Positions 21,000 to 32,285 of a DNA stretch of 64,000 bases are shown here, one piece after another; position 1 is the first letter of the stretch; each line of letters opens with the position of its first letter. The position numbers were made by a program, and so were the translations under genes. The stretch is from Nephrocerus scutellatus. Its lineage: Eukaryota > Arthropoda > Insecta > Diptera > Pipunculidae. The notes beneath the pieces are model-generated. The model was not told the DNA's origin and did not search any database. It saw nothing but the letters and a program-made list of their open reading frames with translations. The stretch is taken from NCBI GenBank assembly GCA_947095585.1, contig OX352763.1, positions 64,637,016 through 64,701,015 on the forward strand, read 5' to 3'.

Positions 21000-21460
21000 T
21001 ATTTTTGAAATACATCTAGTACTCATATTTAACAGTTAATTCTACAAATTTCATTTGACTTTTATAGAGGGAAGATTGTTAAATTAGTAGGAATTTTTTT
21101 TTTAAAACCTCAATGGTGTACTGAAGAAGTATAACAATATAATTATTTATTTACGTTAATTCAAAGTAGTATAAAAAAATGAAATACCTGATTTTGTGGA
21201 AAAGTTAATTTTTATTGTGTTTTTTTAAGAATTTTCCGCGGCGTGTTCATATGGCTACACCAGGAACGATAGGTTACAGGATTTATAAATCTGTCCGATT
21301 CCGAAAGCCTACTGAAGAGGCCATGTGGTGGGGCCGAAAGCGCTCTAGGTTACCATTTTCAACACTACACGGGTACCATCCTGATTGATAGGTTTCTTGG
21401 GTGGGTTTTTATTTTTATATTTACATTTATTATTTTATTATTTTAATATTTTTCTTATTA
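21000..21460. other. piggyBac left non-coding part
   Basis: AT-rich, with a GC-richer patch near 21240-21380. No transposase homology recognised; the N-terminal part of the transposase is missing or unreadable. Confidence 0.5.
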
Positions 21461-21890
21461 GTTTGGAGTTCCGGAGATCGACGTAGGTCTGCTAGGATAC
21501 TCGGTTTTGCCGGTTATCCAGGAGGAGCCCCTTGCGATGTCTGGACACTCCAAGGCAAAGCGTTCGGGGTCGTGGAGGGGGGACCCTCTTGGTGGTCTCT
21601 ACCGACTCGTAGACCGGTGGCTGCCAGTTCCATTGACGCGAAAAAGGGTCGATGCAATAGAATTATTAATTTTTTAATTTATTTTTTCTAGTTTGGAGTT
21701 CCGGGTGTCGATACGACGGTCTGCCAGGCTGCTCGGCGCTTAATTCCACCGGTCATCCAGAGGGGGACCTTATCGAACCTCGGAAACTCTATGGCAAATC
21801 CTCAGGGTTCGAGAGGGTGTTGACCTAGGTCTTCGCCAACTTGTACACCTGGGGCTGCTGGTCACATCGGCGCGAAAACCGGTCGATGTT
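21461..21890. repeat. Two diverged GC-rich direct repeats
   Basis: AGTTTGGAGTTCCGG begins both units, at about 21461 and 21690, each preceded by a T-rich run. Scattered matches continue (GTCGA, TCTGC, CTCGG, CCGGT.ATCCAG, GACC, GGTCGATG) over about 200-230 bp. The units are much more GC-rich than their surroundings. They may be ancient coding sequence or an internal repeat of the piggyBac element; no protein family was recognised. Confidence 0.6.
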
Positions 21891-22009
21891 GTATGGAGCT
21901 GTCAGGCACTCGAGGACTCCTTTCACAAAAGATATGCCGGGCAGCTCGAGAAGCATTCAGTGTCTGGCCCGATTCCTCATAAAAATAAATTAAAGACAAA
22001 ACCACGTGG

Positions 22010-22607
22010 TTACTACAAATCAAAATGAACGAAACCAGGATTCGCCTTACGAAATGGGTATATAATTCGGTCGTCTGCATGCTATCACACCAACATCGAT
22101 TGTATCTCGCTATTCCAAACATGAACGGAAGAGAATAGGTGTCACTCGACCTTGTGTTGTATCCGAATATAACCTAAATATGTTTGGGGTCGATCGATTT
22201 GACCAAAACGTTGCAGCTTACCGTATCGCTTATCGCGGTAAAAAGTGGTGGAGCTGCATCTTTGCATGGATTATCGATGCTTGTGTGCAAAATGCATGGC
22301 GACTTCATCGGCGTATCACTCCAGATATGCCACAAAAGCAATTGAAACGCGAAATTGCAATTTATTATTGCAAGCATTTTGGATCCGCCAAAGTCGCATA
22401 GTAGCGTTTCAAGTATAAAGCGCCGATTGGTGTCTACCACATTAGCTATTACTCTTCGCTATGACCAGACAAATCACCTTGTTATACCTCTAGATAAGAA
22501 GAGACGCTGTGCGGGAGACCTATGTAATTCAATTGTTCGAACTGCTTGCGCTAAGTGCGACAGAGGTCTTCGCTTGCGTTGTTTTAGGCCTTACCACACT
22601 AATGAAT
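22010..22607 (+). pseudogene. piggyBac transposase, C-terminal remnant
   Basis: The clear part starts near 22118 (KRIGVTRPCVVSEYN) and runs through MFGVDRFDQNVAAYRIAY, the block with the last catalytic Asp of the DDE_Tnp_1_7 domain, then KKWWSCIFAWIIDACVQNAW. A frameshift near 22395 leads to the C-terminal cysteine-rich finger: CAGDLCNSIVRTACAKC followed by CFRPYH. Upstream, about 22010-22115, an RLTKWVYNSVV stretch in another frame looks like the preceding domain. The rest of the transposase is missing. Confidence 0.88.
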
Positions 22608-22768
22608 AAATTGGTAATTACCTTTCAATACTATCTGAATAAAATAAAAACTGAATTACTACATAATCTTGCTGTTTTATTGAATTAAACCCATGAACAA
22701 GCCGATTTACTATGTTGCACTGTCATGTAGCCTTTCAATCCTGACGTTGCCAAGTGGCAACAGGACCC

Positions 22769-25700
22769 TGTTATGTAGCGAGGTCCCACTAGGGGTTCTG
22801 CCACTGGCAAGGACGTCGCGACACGCTCGCGGTTGCTCGGCTAAGCTCGCCGGACGGGTGGTCCTTGTCACTTACCAGTGACACCTCGACATGAACAAAA
22901 ATTTTATTTATCGTGTCTATAAAAGGAAAGGGTGGAAATTAATAGGGAAACTTTGTGAAGGTGTGAGGGATACAAGGAACTGTCCTTCGGTTCAGGTGTA
23001 AGCAGGTCATTCTTCCTTGGACACTTATGCTAAATTAATACTAAACTAAGGCTAATTAAAAAAAAAAAGGTAAATTCCCCTTTTTTTTTGTTTTTAAAAA
23101 GTATTTGTACTTCTTAAAGGTTCTTAAATCTAACTAAAAAAATAGAAAAAGAATGACCTCATTACACCTGCACCGAAGCCCCCACAGTATCGTCAAGGAC
23201 TAGACCGACTGAGGTCTGTCCATCTGTCTTTGTCACCAGTCAGTTACAGTCATTTTTGGCGAAACGTCGGATACTTACACGGGGATCACTGATCCCAGCC
23301 ACATACCAAGCTAATTTAATTTAAGCCCTGCATCGTTGCTAAAACCTATTTGGAATCACAAAAATAAAGGGCCTCCAAAAGAGGTATCTTCAACCCACCG
23401 GGTAAAGATAATTAAAAACTCAGCTGATTCGCATTCGTTATAATTTTATTAATGAGTATTTACTCGCCAAAAAAATTCAGGTAAAACAATTCACAATTTT
23501 TGCATATCTTCAAAATTAATTGTAACTCAATGATTATTATGTATTAGTTATGATCGATTAAATCAATTTTTTTTTGGAGAATTAAAATAAAAGAAATGGA
23601 ATTAATGAAAAACTGAATCTGTAATATATTCTTTACTGCCCTTAATAGCCGTTAATTTAATTCAATATTATTTGTATATATTTAGATTCATTTACCTTGC
23701 CTTCCACTTTTAAATGCGGGTCCTGCCGGCAGAAGTTGCTGCTAAAAGGGAAATAGCTATATAAGGAAATAAAGTTAAAAAAAAAGGAAAGAGGGCATTC
23801 ACTATAGGCTCAGTACCACGCCTACGGCCACTAAAAGCAGTTCACAAAATGAACATACATTTTAATGTAATTTCATAAAATTTAGAAAAATGTAAAATTA
23901 AGGAAAACAAATAAAAGAGATTAAAATAATTTAAAAACTAAGCTGGTTATTCAAAAACAAGAAAATCAAAAAAGGAGATAATATTAAAAAAAAATGGAGA
24001 GGTTTTACAACCACTGCTTTTCGCTTTCTCAAATGCTCGCAAATTAAAAGTTGTTTTGTGTAAACTTTCGAAAGCTCAGTTATGAGTACAAAAAAAAATG
24101 CTTTGTTTTACTGCATAAATTTAGGCGCTGACTTCCTCCCCTGTGTGACTGATTATGCTAGATTCGCTAAGTTTTACCTTTTTAACATTTGTTGGCAAAT
24201 GTTGGGTCTTTGCTTGAATTTTGCTTGAATTTGATTGAACTGTTCACCTCAATTTGAATTTAAGTCTCTGACTTTATTCTGGCTTGCTGTCGATATAGCG
24301 ATTTTTATGTGGCACCTTTAAAAAAATTCAGCTAGCACACACACACTTCAAAAAAAAACTAGAATTTTAGATTTTCACTTTCTGGCTTTGATCTGACTTG
24401 CAATTGATATGGCGATTTCTATGTGTGGCGCCTTTTTAAAAATTCGACTAGTACACTTACACTCTCAAAGAAAACTAGAATTTTAGATTTTCACTTTCTG
24501 GCTTTGATCTGACTTGCAATTGATATGGCGATTTCTATGTGTGGCGCCTTTTTAAAAATTCGACTAGTACACTAACACTTTCAAAGAAAACTAGAATTTT
24601 AGATTTTCACTTTCTGGCTTTGATCTGACTTGCAATTGATATGGCGATTTCTATGTGTGGCGCCTTTTTAAAAATTCGACTAGTACACTAACTATTCACA
24701 CTTTCAGAAAACTTTGAATTTTTAATTTCTAAGTTTCTGAATTTAGTATGGCTTCATTTTAGCTATGGCGATTTTTATGTGTCGCCTTTCTAAAATTCAG
24801 CTAGCACACTCGCAACAAATTTTAGTTTTTGAATTTTGAATATTCAATTTTAATTTTGTTTGCTCAAAAGAAAATGGCTGGCCTTTATACGGGGCCTTTA
24901 AAATTTGCTTAATACATTGACACTGTTAGTGCGAATTGAACTTCTTTTCTTTTTAGAACTTTAAATTTTATTCTAAAAAAAATTTTCTTTTATTTAGTCA
25001 CTTCAAAATTGGTGGTTTTTTTTTCTGTTTTATAGACAACTTTAGAGACAACTGCTTTAGTTTACAACTCAGTGGTTAATCTTCGACTTTTTGAGCACTA
25101 AAACCGACTGTCGCTGCTGATGGTAAAATTCCAACTGACTCTTCTTGCTTTTACGTCGGCTGGCGAAACTACCCGCTTATCCTCGAAAATTCTAGAACTA
25201 ATTTTTTCTTCTTTCTGTGTGAAAGTCTCTTTCTAAAAATGCTAAGTCTTTCCTTCTAAAATCTACATGCAAACTCCTCATCCCGTCCCTTTTTAAAATT
25301 CTATCACCCTCACCGATAAACATAAAACATGAATATTATTGACATAACACCTACAACGATCACCTATTACACCTATGTATTAATACATTCTATTGTGAAT
25401 GGGAACTATCTTCGGATATTATTCAATACACGAACCAAATGAGCTACATGATTCAGAAACCCGAAATGAACTCATCCACCCCAACTCGCTTGTTAAGCAG
25501 GCAATGCAAGGACCCGGTAACATGAGCGGCACATGAGATAGGTGTCAAACACCGGAACCAGCAGGCAGGCAGCGAGCTGCAGTCAAGAGTTCTCATAACC
25601 ACTGCATTTGTGTATAACTCGTAAAAAGGTAGGAAAATGATTACTTTTGTTGCTAATTTGATGAATGTTCCCTAATTTCTGTTGAACCGGTTGAACCATA

Positions 25701-25950
25701 TCGGGCTGCACTTCACTACCTCATACGAGCGAGCATCCTATCCTGCATAATGAGTTTCCTATGGAGGCATCGCGCACTATTAGCACCCTAAGCAATGAAA
25801 ATTCAATCCCTGGAGCTTGCGTGGTATTGTTGCCGCGACCGATGCAAAGCAATGGGCATTATTGCCAATAAAAAAAAACGTCGACGTCAACTGTCAGGCG
25901 GGGTAAGTGTCTGTCGGATATTAATTATATTTATGGACGTTGCCGTAACA
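22769..25950 (-). repeat. Gypsy-1 3' LTR (3182 bp)
   Basis: Left-hand copy of the LTR. It includes three 116 bp tandem repeats at about 24376-24720 (the other LTR has two), and 24 bp and 9 bp stretches missing from the other LTR. Few base substitutions were seen on reading the two side by side. No internal coding region is recognised. Confidence 0.93.
24370..24720. repeat. 116 bp tandem repeats inside the gypsy-1 3' LTR
   Basis: CACTTTCTGGCTTTGATCTG begins units at 24376, 24492 and 24608, a period of 116. Each unit includes TGATATGGCGATTTCTATGT and GACTAGTACACT. More diverged relatives of the unit flank the array (near 24270 and 24750). The other LTR has units at 33871 and 33988 only, accounting for most of the LTR length difference. 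Confidence 0.93.
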
Positions 25951-26483
25951 GGCTCGTCTCTATTTTATGAGTGGTCAAGATTAAAATAGTACGTAAAAAG
26001 AAGGAAACGTCCAACAAATGGTGTTAATTTTAATGCACACATACCTACAGAAGAGTCTCCGCGAGCGCATTGCCTAACGTGTGGCTAGGGCCTACTCCCT
26101 GAGATCATGCTCTGTTCTTTTCTTACGCTATTCTACATGTACATATATACAAAAAAATAAACAAAAATAAGTAATCTCTAAACTATACATACAAATAAAA
26201 TATATATACGTCAATAAAATGATTAATCAATAATATAATTAATTAATGAATAGTCAAAGTTAGATAAAAATATCACAGATAAAACTAAATCTAGTGTAAA
26301 ATATTGCACATAGTCCTAATAATTGCACCTAAGCCTTAAACCTAAATATCACAGAAGTTGTACAGTCAGTAAAAAGGAATATATAATTAAATAATAAATA
26401 ATCAATAAAAGTAATAAATCATAAATAATAATTAATAGATAATAAATAATAAAGTTCGTCAGTTTTCTAGGTAGCTATAGTCA
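25951..26483 (-). other. Gypsy-1 3' non-coding region
   Basis: AT-rich stretch between the pol stop and the 3' LTR. No envelope-like ORF. A strong polypurine tract next to the LTR is not obvious; the adjacent minus-strand bases are AAATAGAGACGAGCC. Confidence 0.6.
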
Positions 26484-29400
26484 TTAAAGGACAAAGAGGT
26501 CTTTGGCGTGAAAAATACCTACTTTTTTACCACTCACGTTTCCTACTTCATACAGGGAATTTCCTACAGTTTTTAATATGACGCTTTTTATAGATTTCTG
26601 TCCGAGTTTGGCGTTATAGTCCGCTGCCTTGTCACTCTGTCGAAAATTCCGTCTGTATACAATTTGTCCCACATCGTATTTTATTTCGCGAGTTCTTAAG
26701 TCATATGTTTTCTTTCCTTTTTCGTGAGCCCTGCCTAAATTTTTAAATACCTGGTCTCTTATGATTTGTTGTTTGTCCTTTGTTTCTAATGTCCTAACGT
26801 CTGACTATTTAATGTGATTTAACCGTCTTATGATGTCAAAAGCAGATCCGTTCTGTGCCATCTGGAAGCCGAAGACAACATAATACGGCTCTAAGCCTGT
26901 TGCCTCGTGGGACACACTTCGCAGTGAAAAAGCCGCGAAGCTTACATGTTTGTCCCAGTCTCGTTGGTTATTTCCAAGGTAAGAACGGATCTTTGTCAAT
27001 ACGCTACGGTTGACCCGTTCGGAAGCATTGGCCTGCGGTGAGTAGACAGCAGTCCTCACGTGCTTAACTCCGTAGCGCATTAGAAAATTGGAAAACAATT
27101 CAGATATGAATTGTTTTCCGTTGTCAGAGTGTATATATTCTGGGACCCCAAAGACATGAAAGATGGCTTCCTCTAGGTACTGGACCACTGCAGCTGAAGT
27201 TGCCTTCCTTATGGGTTTAAGGAAGACAAATTTGCTGAAGTGGTCAAGCACAACAAAAATTTGGGTGTTGCCATTTTTGGTTCTGGGATAGGGTCCCAGA
27301 AAGTCGATGTACAAGCGTTGAAATGGTCGTTCTGTCATGGTCTGTACCCCCATCGGAGGTCTATTTGCCCGATTCATGCTTTTATTGCACTTACAAGTAT
27401 CACATTTTTTAACAAAGTCATTTACATCTATAGTCATTCCAGGCCAAAAGTATTGTTGTCGAAGTTTATGGAGGGTTTTGTGGATCCCACCATGTCCTGC
27501 AGCTGGAGAGTCATGTGCCGAGATCAGAAGACTCTTTCTCAACCCAGACGGCACCCAAAGCTTCCAAGCCCTGTCTTCTTGCAGTGCATCCCCGGTACGC
27601 ATGTCTGTTCTTTTGTATACGTAGTTGTCAGAAACGCACAAGTCTGGAAATTTATTTTCATTTTCTATTATAGTTTTGCGTAGCTTTTCATATTCATCGG
27701 AAGAGAAGTAAGGAGAGCCAAGGTCCACGTGAAGTCGCTCTGTGTCAGAAGTTATCTCCTCCATGTGAGCTCGAGAGAGAGCGTCCGGAACGACGTTCTG
27801 GGTACCCTTCCTATGTTCAATAGTGAAGTTGAACGCTTGTAGCTTAAGGCTCCATCTGGCCAGACGTCCTGACAAGTCCTTTTGGGACATCAGCCATTTC
27901 AAGCTGGCGTGGTCGGTTATGACTGTAAATGGAAGTAGCTCAACATAGGCTCGAAACCTCTGGACACTGAGGACAGCCGCATAACACTCTAATTCGGTAA
28001 CACTATAATTCCTTTGTGCGGAATTTAGCTTCTAAGATATATATGCGATTGGCCTCTCTCTACCCTCCTCGTCGATTTGGAACAGCACGCTGCCTACACC
28101 AGTCATTGACGCATCACACTGGATATAAAAGTGTTTCGTAAAGTCCGGGTTTGTCAAAATCGGCGCAGAAATCAAGAGTTGTTTGAGCTCTTCAAATGAT
28201 TTATTTGCCTCGTCAGTCATTTTAAATTCTTTACCTTTTTTCAGGCATTCTGTCATTGGTGCTGTCAAAGTTGAGAAATTTGGTATGAACCTGCGATACC
28301 ATCCCGTCATTCCTAGGTACCGTCTAAGTTGCTTTGGAGTCCTCGGAACCGGAAACTGCTCCACTGCCGTGACTTTTGCTGGATCAGTCCTTAGGCACCC
28401 GTCGCCCACAATGTATCCAAGGTATTTTATTTCTTTGAAACAAAATTTGCTCTTTTCTACGTTGATTGTTAAACCAGCCTCTCGCAGGCATCTCGCGACG
28501 TCCTCTAGCAGACCCATGTGGCTTTCGAAATCTGGAGAGCAGACAAGGAGATCGTCAAGGTATACAAAGACATTGTCTTTAAGCCTTGACGGTATCACCT
28601 TGTCCATAAGCCGACACATTCTCTGAGCAGCATTGCACAGTCCAAATGGCATTACTGTAAATTGATACAGTGGCCGCCCAGGGACTGTGAAGGCCGTTTT
28701 CTCTCTGGACTTCTTCTCCAACGGGATCTGCCAGAAGGCGTCTTTCAGGTCGATTCCCGAAATGAATCGAGTGTCTTGTAGGCGGCTCAACAACCCTTCT
28801 ATGTGGGGCAACGGGTACGCGTCCTTTTTTGTTACCGCATTGACTTTGCGTGAGTCCAAGCAGAGTCTATTTTTGCCAGGTTTTCTCACCAGCACAACCG
28901 GAGAGCTCCACGCACTCTGGCTCTCTTCGATCACCCCCAAAGAAATCATGCGATCAAGCTCGTCGAAGAGAAGCTTTTGGATCGCCGGAGACACTGGGTA
29001 GTGCCTCTGTTTGATCGGCTCCACTTCGGCGGTCTCGATCACATGTTCCTCTAGGCTAGTCTTACCGAGGCCGAGTCTCGTGTAGGATGGGTACTTGTCT
29101 TTCACCGCCTGTAAAGCCTCCGTCTGTGCCGGCGAGAGAACCTGCATCATTGGGTCCGTTTTCGTCGTGTCCACTATATCAATCTCGGATATAATGTTGG
29201 GAGCGACCTTGAAAGTTCTCCAAAAGTTCACTCCCAGATAAAGCGATTGCTGCAACGATGGCACAACATAAAATTCTAAATTCTCAGTCCGGTTTTTCCA
29301 TGTGACTGGAATGGTCACAATGCCTAAGATTTTTTGTTTATTTCCGTCCGCTGTCCTTATGTTAGAATTTATCGTCTTTAATGTTAGGTCATTGTCTTTG

Positions 29401-29755
29401 ATGAATTTAATTGCATCTTTCCCTAAGCAACTTACAGATGCGCCACTGTCTAAAAGACCTAACACCATTTCGTGTAGTAATTTAACTTTCGCGTAAGGTC
29501 GGTTATCGTCGTCTGTTTGTAGGACAGTGGCCTCTAAACTCCTAAACCTTTGTCTTTTTTCTTTAAATTTTTCACGTAGTCTCCTAATTTTACTAAAAAT
29601 TTTCTTTTTTGTTTTATCTAGCTCTGGATCTTCAAGGAAAATCCTTCTACGCGCTTCTTCATATTCTAGAATACGCCTGTGGAGACTCTTTCTGGTCGGA
29701 ATTGTCTGTATGTCTATCTTTCCTTTGTCGTCATGATCTAATCTTTTTAAAATTC
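26484..29755 (-). pseudogene. Gypsy-1 pol (protease-RT-RNase H-integrase) with two TAG stops
   Basis: A single frame, -1 relative to gag and overlapping its end, encoding about 1,090 residues. Protease: LLDSGAS at about 29450. RT: WSSPVVLVRKPGKNRLCLDSR, FISGIDLKDAFWQIPL, MPFGLCNAAQRM, VYLDDLLV. RNase H: FYIQCDAS and later HRKGTQNVVPDALSR. Integrase: HDSPAAGHGGIHKT zinc region, YIDFLGPY (Asp), HSDNGKQF (Asp), YSPQANASERVNR (Glu). The C-terminal tail has NAKLG and HAKDLF. Only two TAG codons (28032-28034 in RNase H and 26805-26807 after the integrase core) interrupt it; all active-site residues survive. Confidence 0.92.
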
Positions 29756-31324
29756 TTATTGCCTTAGGTTCTTGTTTTCCGGGAGCTTCTCTGATGGACG
29801 GATGTTCCCGGATGCATCGCCCATCTGTGTGTTTTCCACTTTGTCTTTACATGAAGGACATATAAACACTGATTTATTGGACAGGCCACATTGAAAACAT
29901 ATTAACGAGTGAAAACCGGACGAACAAGGATTTGAGCCATCACCACATATAATGTTTCTACTGTTCGTATTCTTATTATTAACTGTGTTTACTGTGTTTT
30001 TGTGGTGGTTAGATTTCAGTGCACACATATCCCCAAATGTCTCTATGTTGTCTCTGTCAGTACGTTCGTCGTCCCTGGTTTCCGTCATTATCTCGTTAAC
30101 ATATTTCTTTTTATTGGTATTTTCCTTTGCGTCGAAGTGTTTTTCCGCTCGCCGACAAGCCGATTGTAAATCGGAAAGAGAAAACAGAGAACAGCCAAAA
30201 ATCAGGGTCGCAATTCTTTCGCGGAGATTTTGCCTGAGGATGGTTACAAGCTCTCTCTCAGGTAACTTGTTTCGCATTTGAAACACGAGGGACTTCACAT
30301 TTGCGAAGAAATCGTCACATGTCTCGCCTGGCATCTGCTTCCTATCCATGATTTCCCTCATAATTTCATGGTCTGAGCCTGATGCCCTAAATTGCCGCAA
30401 TAATTCCCTTTTCAGGTCAAAATAGTTAAGGAAGTGGTCGTCGGCGTGTTCCTCCAGGAACTGCCAATACCATCTCTCGGCTACTCCGGACAAAAGATAG
30501 TGGAATTGATTGAATAGTTGATTTTCGCAGACGTTTAATCTCCGCTGCATCGTTTCGATGCGGAAAATGAAACTCTCTACAGGCATCGACTTCTTAGTCC
30601 CATCGAACTTTATATTCCACTTGTGTAGATCACACCTTGGACGTGGAAGTTCAATGCCGGTAGAGTTTTCGTTGGTCGGTTGCCTGTCATTCTGGGTCTG
30701 GCTGTTTCTTAATGGGGGTTGCATTCTGGGGGTTGACCCTTGAGGAGCGCGCCTATTATCACCATAATTCTGATGTAACTCTAGTGTTTCCACCTTATGA
30801 GACAACATCTCTAGCTTCTCGTTTAAGCTTGTATTTATCTCTTCTAGTTTCTTTGAGAAGATGGAACTCCATTTCATTTGGTCCCTTTGGACCACTCCTG
30901 AAACTGCGTCTTGAATAAGGTTCACTAAGTCTCTACTCATATCTGGTGCTACAGCTCTTTGTGCCTTACTAGGAATTGGATCTGCTGTAGCCTCTTTATC
31001 ATCATGTTCTATTTCGAAATTGTTTTGATCAATTAGGTTACTGAAAATACCCTCTCCGTTGCTTTGCCCTATATCTGTTTGTCTTCTTTTGTTTAGGATA
31101 GTTTCGTTAGGCCTTGCGCCAATTATCGAATCTAAAGGCTCCTCGGTTTGGCCTAGTACGTACTCGTTCTGATGCTCGGTTCCCTGCCTACTTAAACGGC
31201 TATAGTTTTGATCCTGTATGTCTCTTTGCTCCAGGAGCTCACGAGTCCTTTGCCTCGTTTGTAAGCCCTGACCTATATCAGTAAGCACCTTGGGAATGGC
31301 CCCAGTTTTCCTATTGCTAGGCAT
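29756..31324 (-). CDS. Gypsy-1 gag polyprotein
   Basis: An intact 522-codon frame starting at the Met 31324, the first ATG after the leader. Residues about 1-150 are polar. About 150-190 look coiled-coil (LEEINTSLNEKLEMLSHKVE). From about 230 the capsid-like part begins with LHKWNIKFDG and continues with RWYWQFLEEHADD and QMPGETCDDFF. Instead of the usual CCHC knuckle the C-terminus has a CxxC-type cysteine cluster (ICFQCGLSNKSVFICPSC, about residue 470). Encodes the particle protein; pol follows in the -1 frame. Capable of being expressed, but function untested. Confidence 0.9.
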   Translation of the reverse strand: MPSNRKTGAIPKVLTDIGQGLQTRQRTRELLEQRDIQDQNYSRLSRQGTEHQNEYVLGQTEEPLDSIIGARPNETILNKRRQTDIGQSNGEGIFSNLIDQNNFEIEHDDKEATADPIPSKAQRAVAPDMSRDLVNLIQDAVSGVVQRDQMKWSSIFSKKLEEINTSLNEKLEMLSHKVETLELHQNYGDNRRAPQGSTPRMQPPLRNSQTQNDRQPTNENSTGIELPRPRCDLHKWNIKFDGTKKSMPVESFIFRIETMQRRLNVCENQLFNQFHYLLSGVAERWYWQFLEEHADDHFLNYFDLKRELLRQFRASGSDHEIMREIMDRKQMPGETCDDFFANVKSLVFQMRNKLPERELVTILRQNLRERIATLIFGCSLFSLSDLQSACRRAEKHFDAKENTNKKKYVNEIMTETRDDERTDRDNIETFGDMCALKSNHHKNTVNTVNNKNTNSRNIICGDGSNPCSSGFHSLICFQCGLSNKSVFICPSCKDKVENTQMGDASGNIRPSEKLPENKNLRQ

Positions 31325-32271
31325 TTTAACAAAAAAAAAATCAATTTATTTTTGACCTTTGACTTATTGTTTATTTCCTTCTTTTTCTCTTCAAAGCAAA
31401 CAAATTTAAAAACTTATTGGTTTTGAGTATTTTTATAAATTACTTCAATAAACGGTTTTTTTAAAAAAAAATTGAATTAGAAATTTTAGTAGGCTAGTAT
31501 GTAGCTAGGGCATTTACCCCGTGATCGCATCCAACGCTTCCGTTCTCTATAGGTGTGTCCTAGTCCCGTAAGTCCAGTCGTAGTCGGTTACCTTGACGAT
31601 TCTGCGGAAAGTCATTTAATGTCTGTAGAGGCTTTGTCTCATTCCGGCGGATCGCAACTCAAAGCACTGGCTTGAAGCCTTTGTGGCGAGGCCGAACCGC
31701 CAAGAATGAGAAGAACCCCTACATTTTTCTTTTGACAAAAGGAACAGTGAACCCACGTTTACCTGTGCTAATTGCACTTGTGGTAACGGCTGTCCACTGC
31801 ACCCCTGTCGCGTCTTTGTCCATTCGGCAGTCAAGTGAACCGGAGTTAAGCTCCTTATTCACTGGCCTACCGAATGCTGACCTCGGCTGCTTTGGTCCTC
31901 AAACAAGTTGGCACCACCAGATTCCGGATTTAAAAAAAAAATCTTCAAATTGGGATTGTCAACTCGCCTGAGGAGCAGCCGATGTCCCAATAGTTCTGTC
32001 CTGGAAAAAGGTGGTCTTAGGATCGGAATTATGGGGAGTAAAAAAAAGGAACTAAGAAGAAATTAAAAAAAAGGGAAGTAAAAGGGTTATTAAATGGGAA
32101 TTTATATAAAAAAATTAAAAAAAATTTAAGTTAAGGAAATTATAAAATTTATTTAAGCTACGTTAAAGGGATAAAAAAAGGAGAAAGCTGTACCGCCATC
32201 GTTTGTCAAAGGCCAGGAACTTCCTTTCGGAAATTCCTGTCCTTTAAGAAACGATGGCTAAAGCCAAAAAA
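31325..32271 (-). other. Gypsy-1 5' leader
   Basis: About 950 bp between the PBS and gag. Near 32205-32246, close to the PBS, AAAGGCCAGGAA can pair with TTCCTGTCCTTT with one mismatch around a loop. This might be a packaging or dimerisation hairpin; that is only a guess. No long ORF in the gag direction. Confidence 0.6.
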
Positions 32272-32283
32272 CGTTGGGCGCCA
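32272..32283 (-). other. Gypsy-1 primer binding site (tRNA-Lys type)
   Basis: Read on the minus strand, TGGCGCCCAACG begins 2 nt after the 5' LTR end. It matches the complement of the 3' end of insect tRNA-Lys (..CGTTGGGCGCCA) over 12 bases, after which the match ends. Confidence 0.75.
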
Positions 32284-32285
32284 TT

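Noticed and set aside
22769..25950. Segmental duplication of host DNA (3 kb direct repeats 22.8 and 32.3 kb)
   Set aside because: The repeats bound a gypsy gag-pol with a PBS and a 4 bp target duplication, so they are LTRs.
25951..26483. Envelope gene of an errantivirus-like gypsy
   Set aside because: Only AT-rich non-coding sequence lies between pol and the 3' LTR.
27240..27683. 147-codon plus-strand ORF
   Set aside because: Antisense to the gypsy-1 integrase.
28183..28626. 147-codon plus-strand ORF
   Set aside because: Antisense to the gypsy-1 RT.
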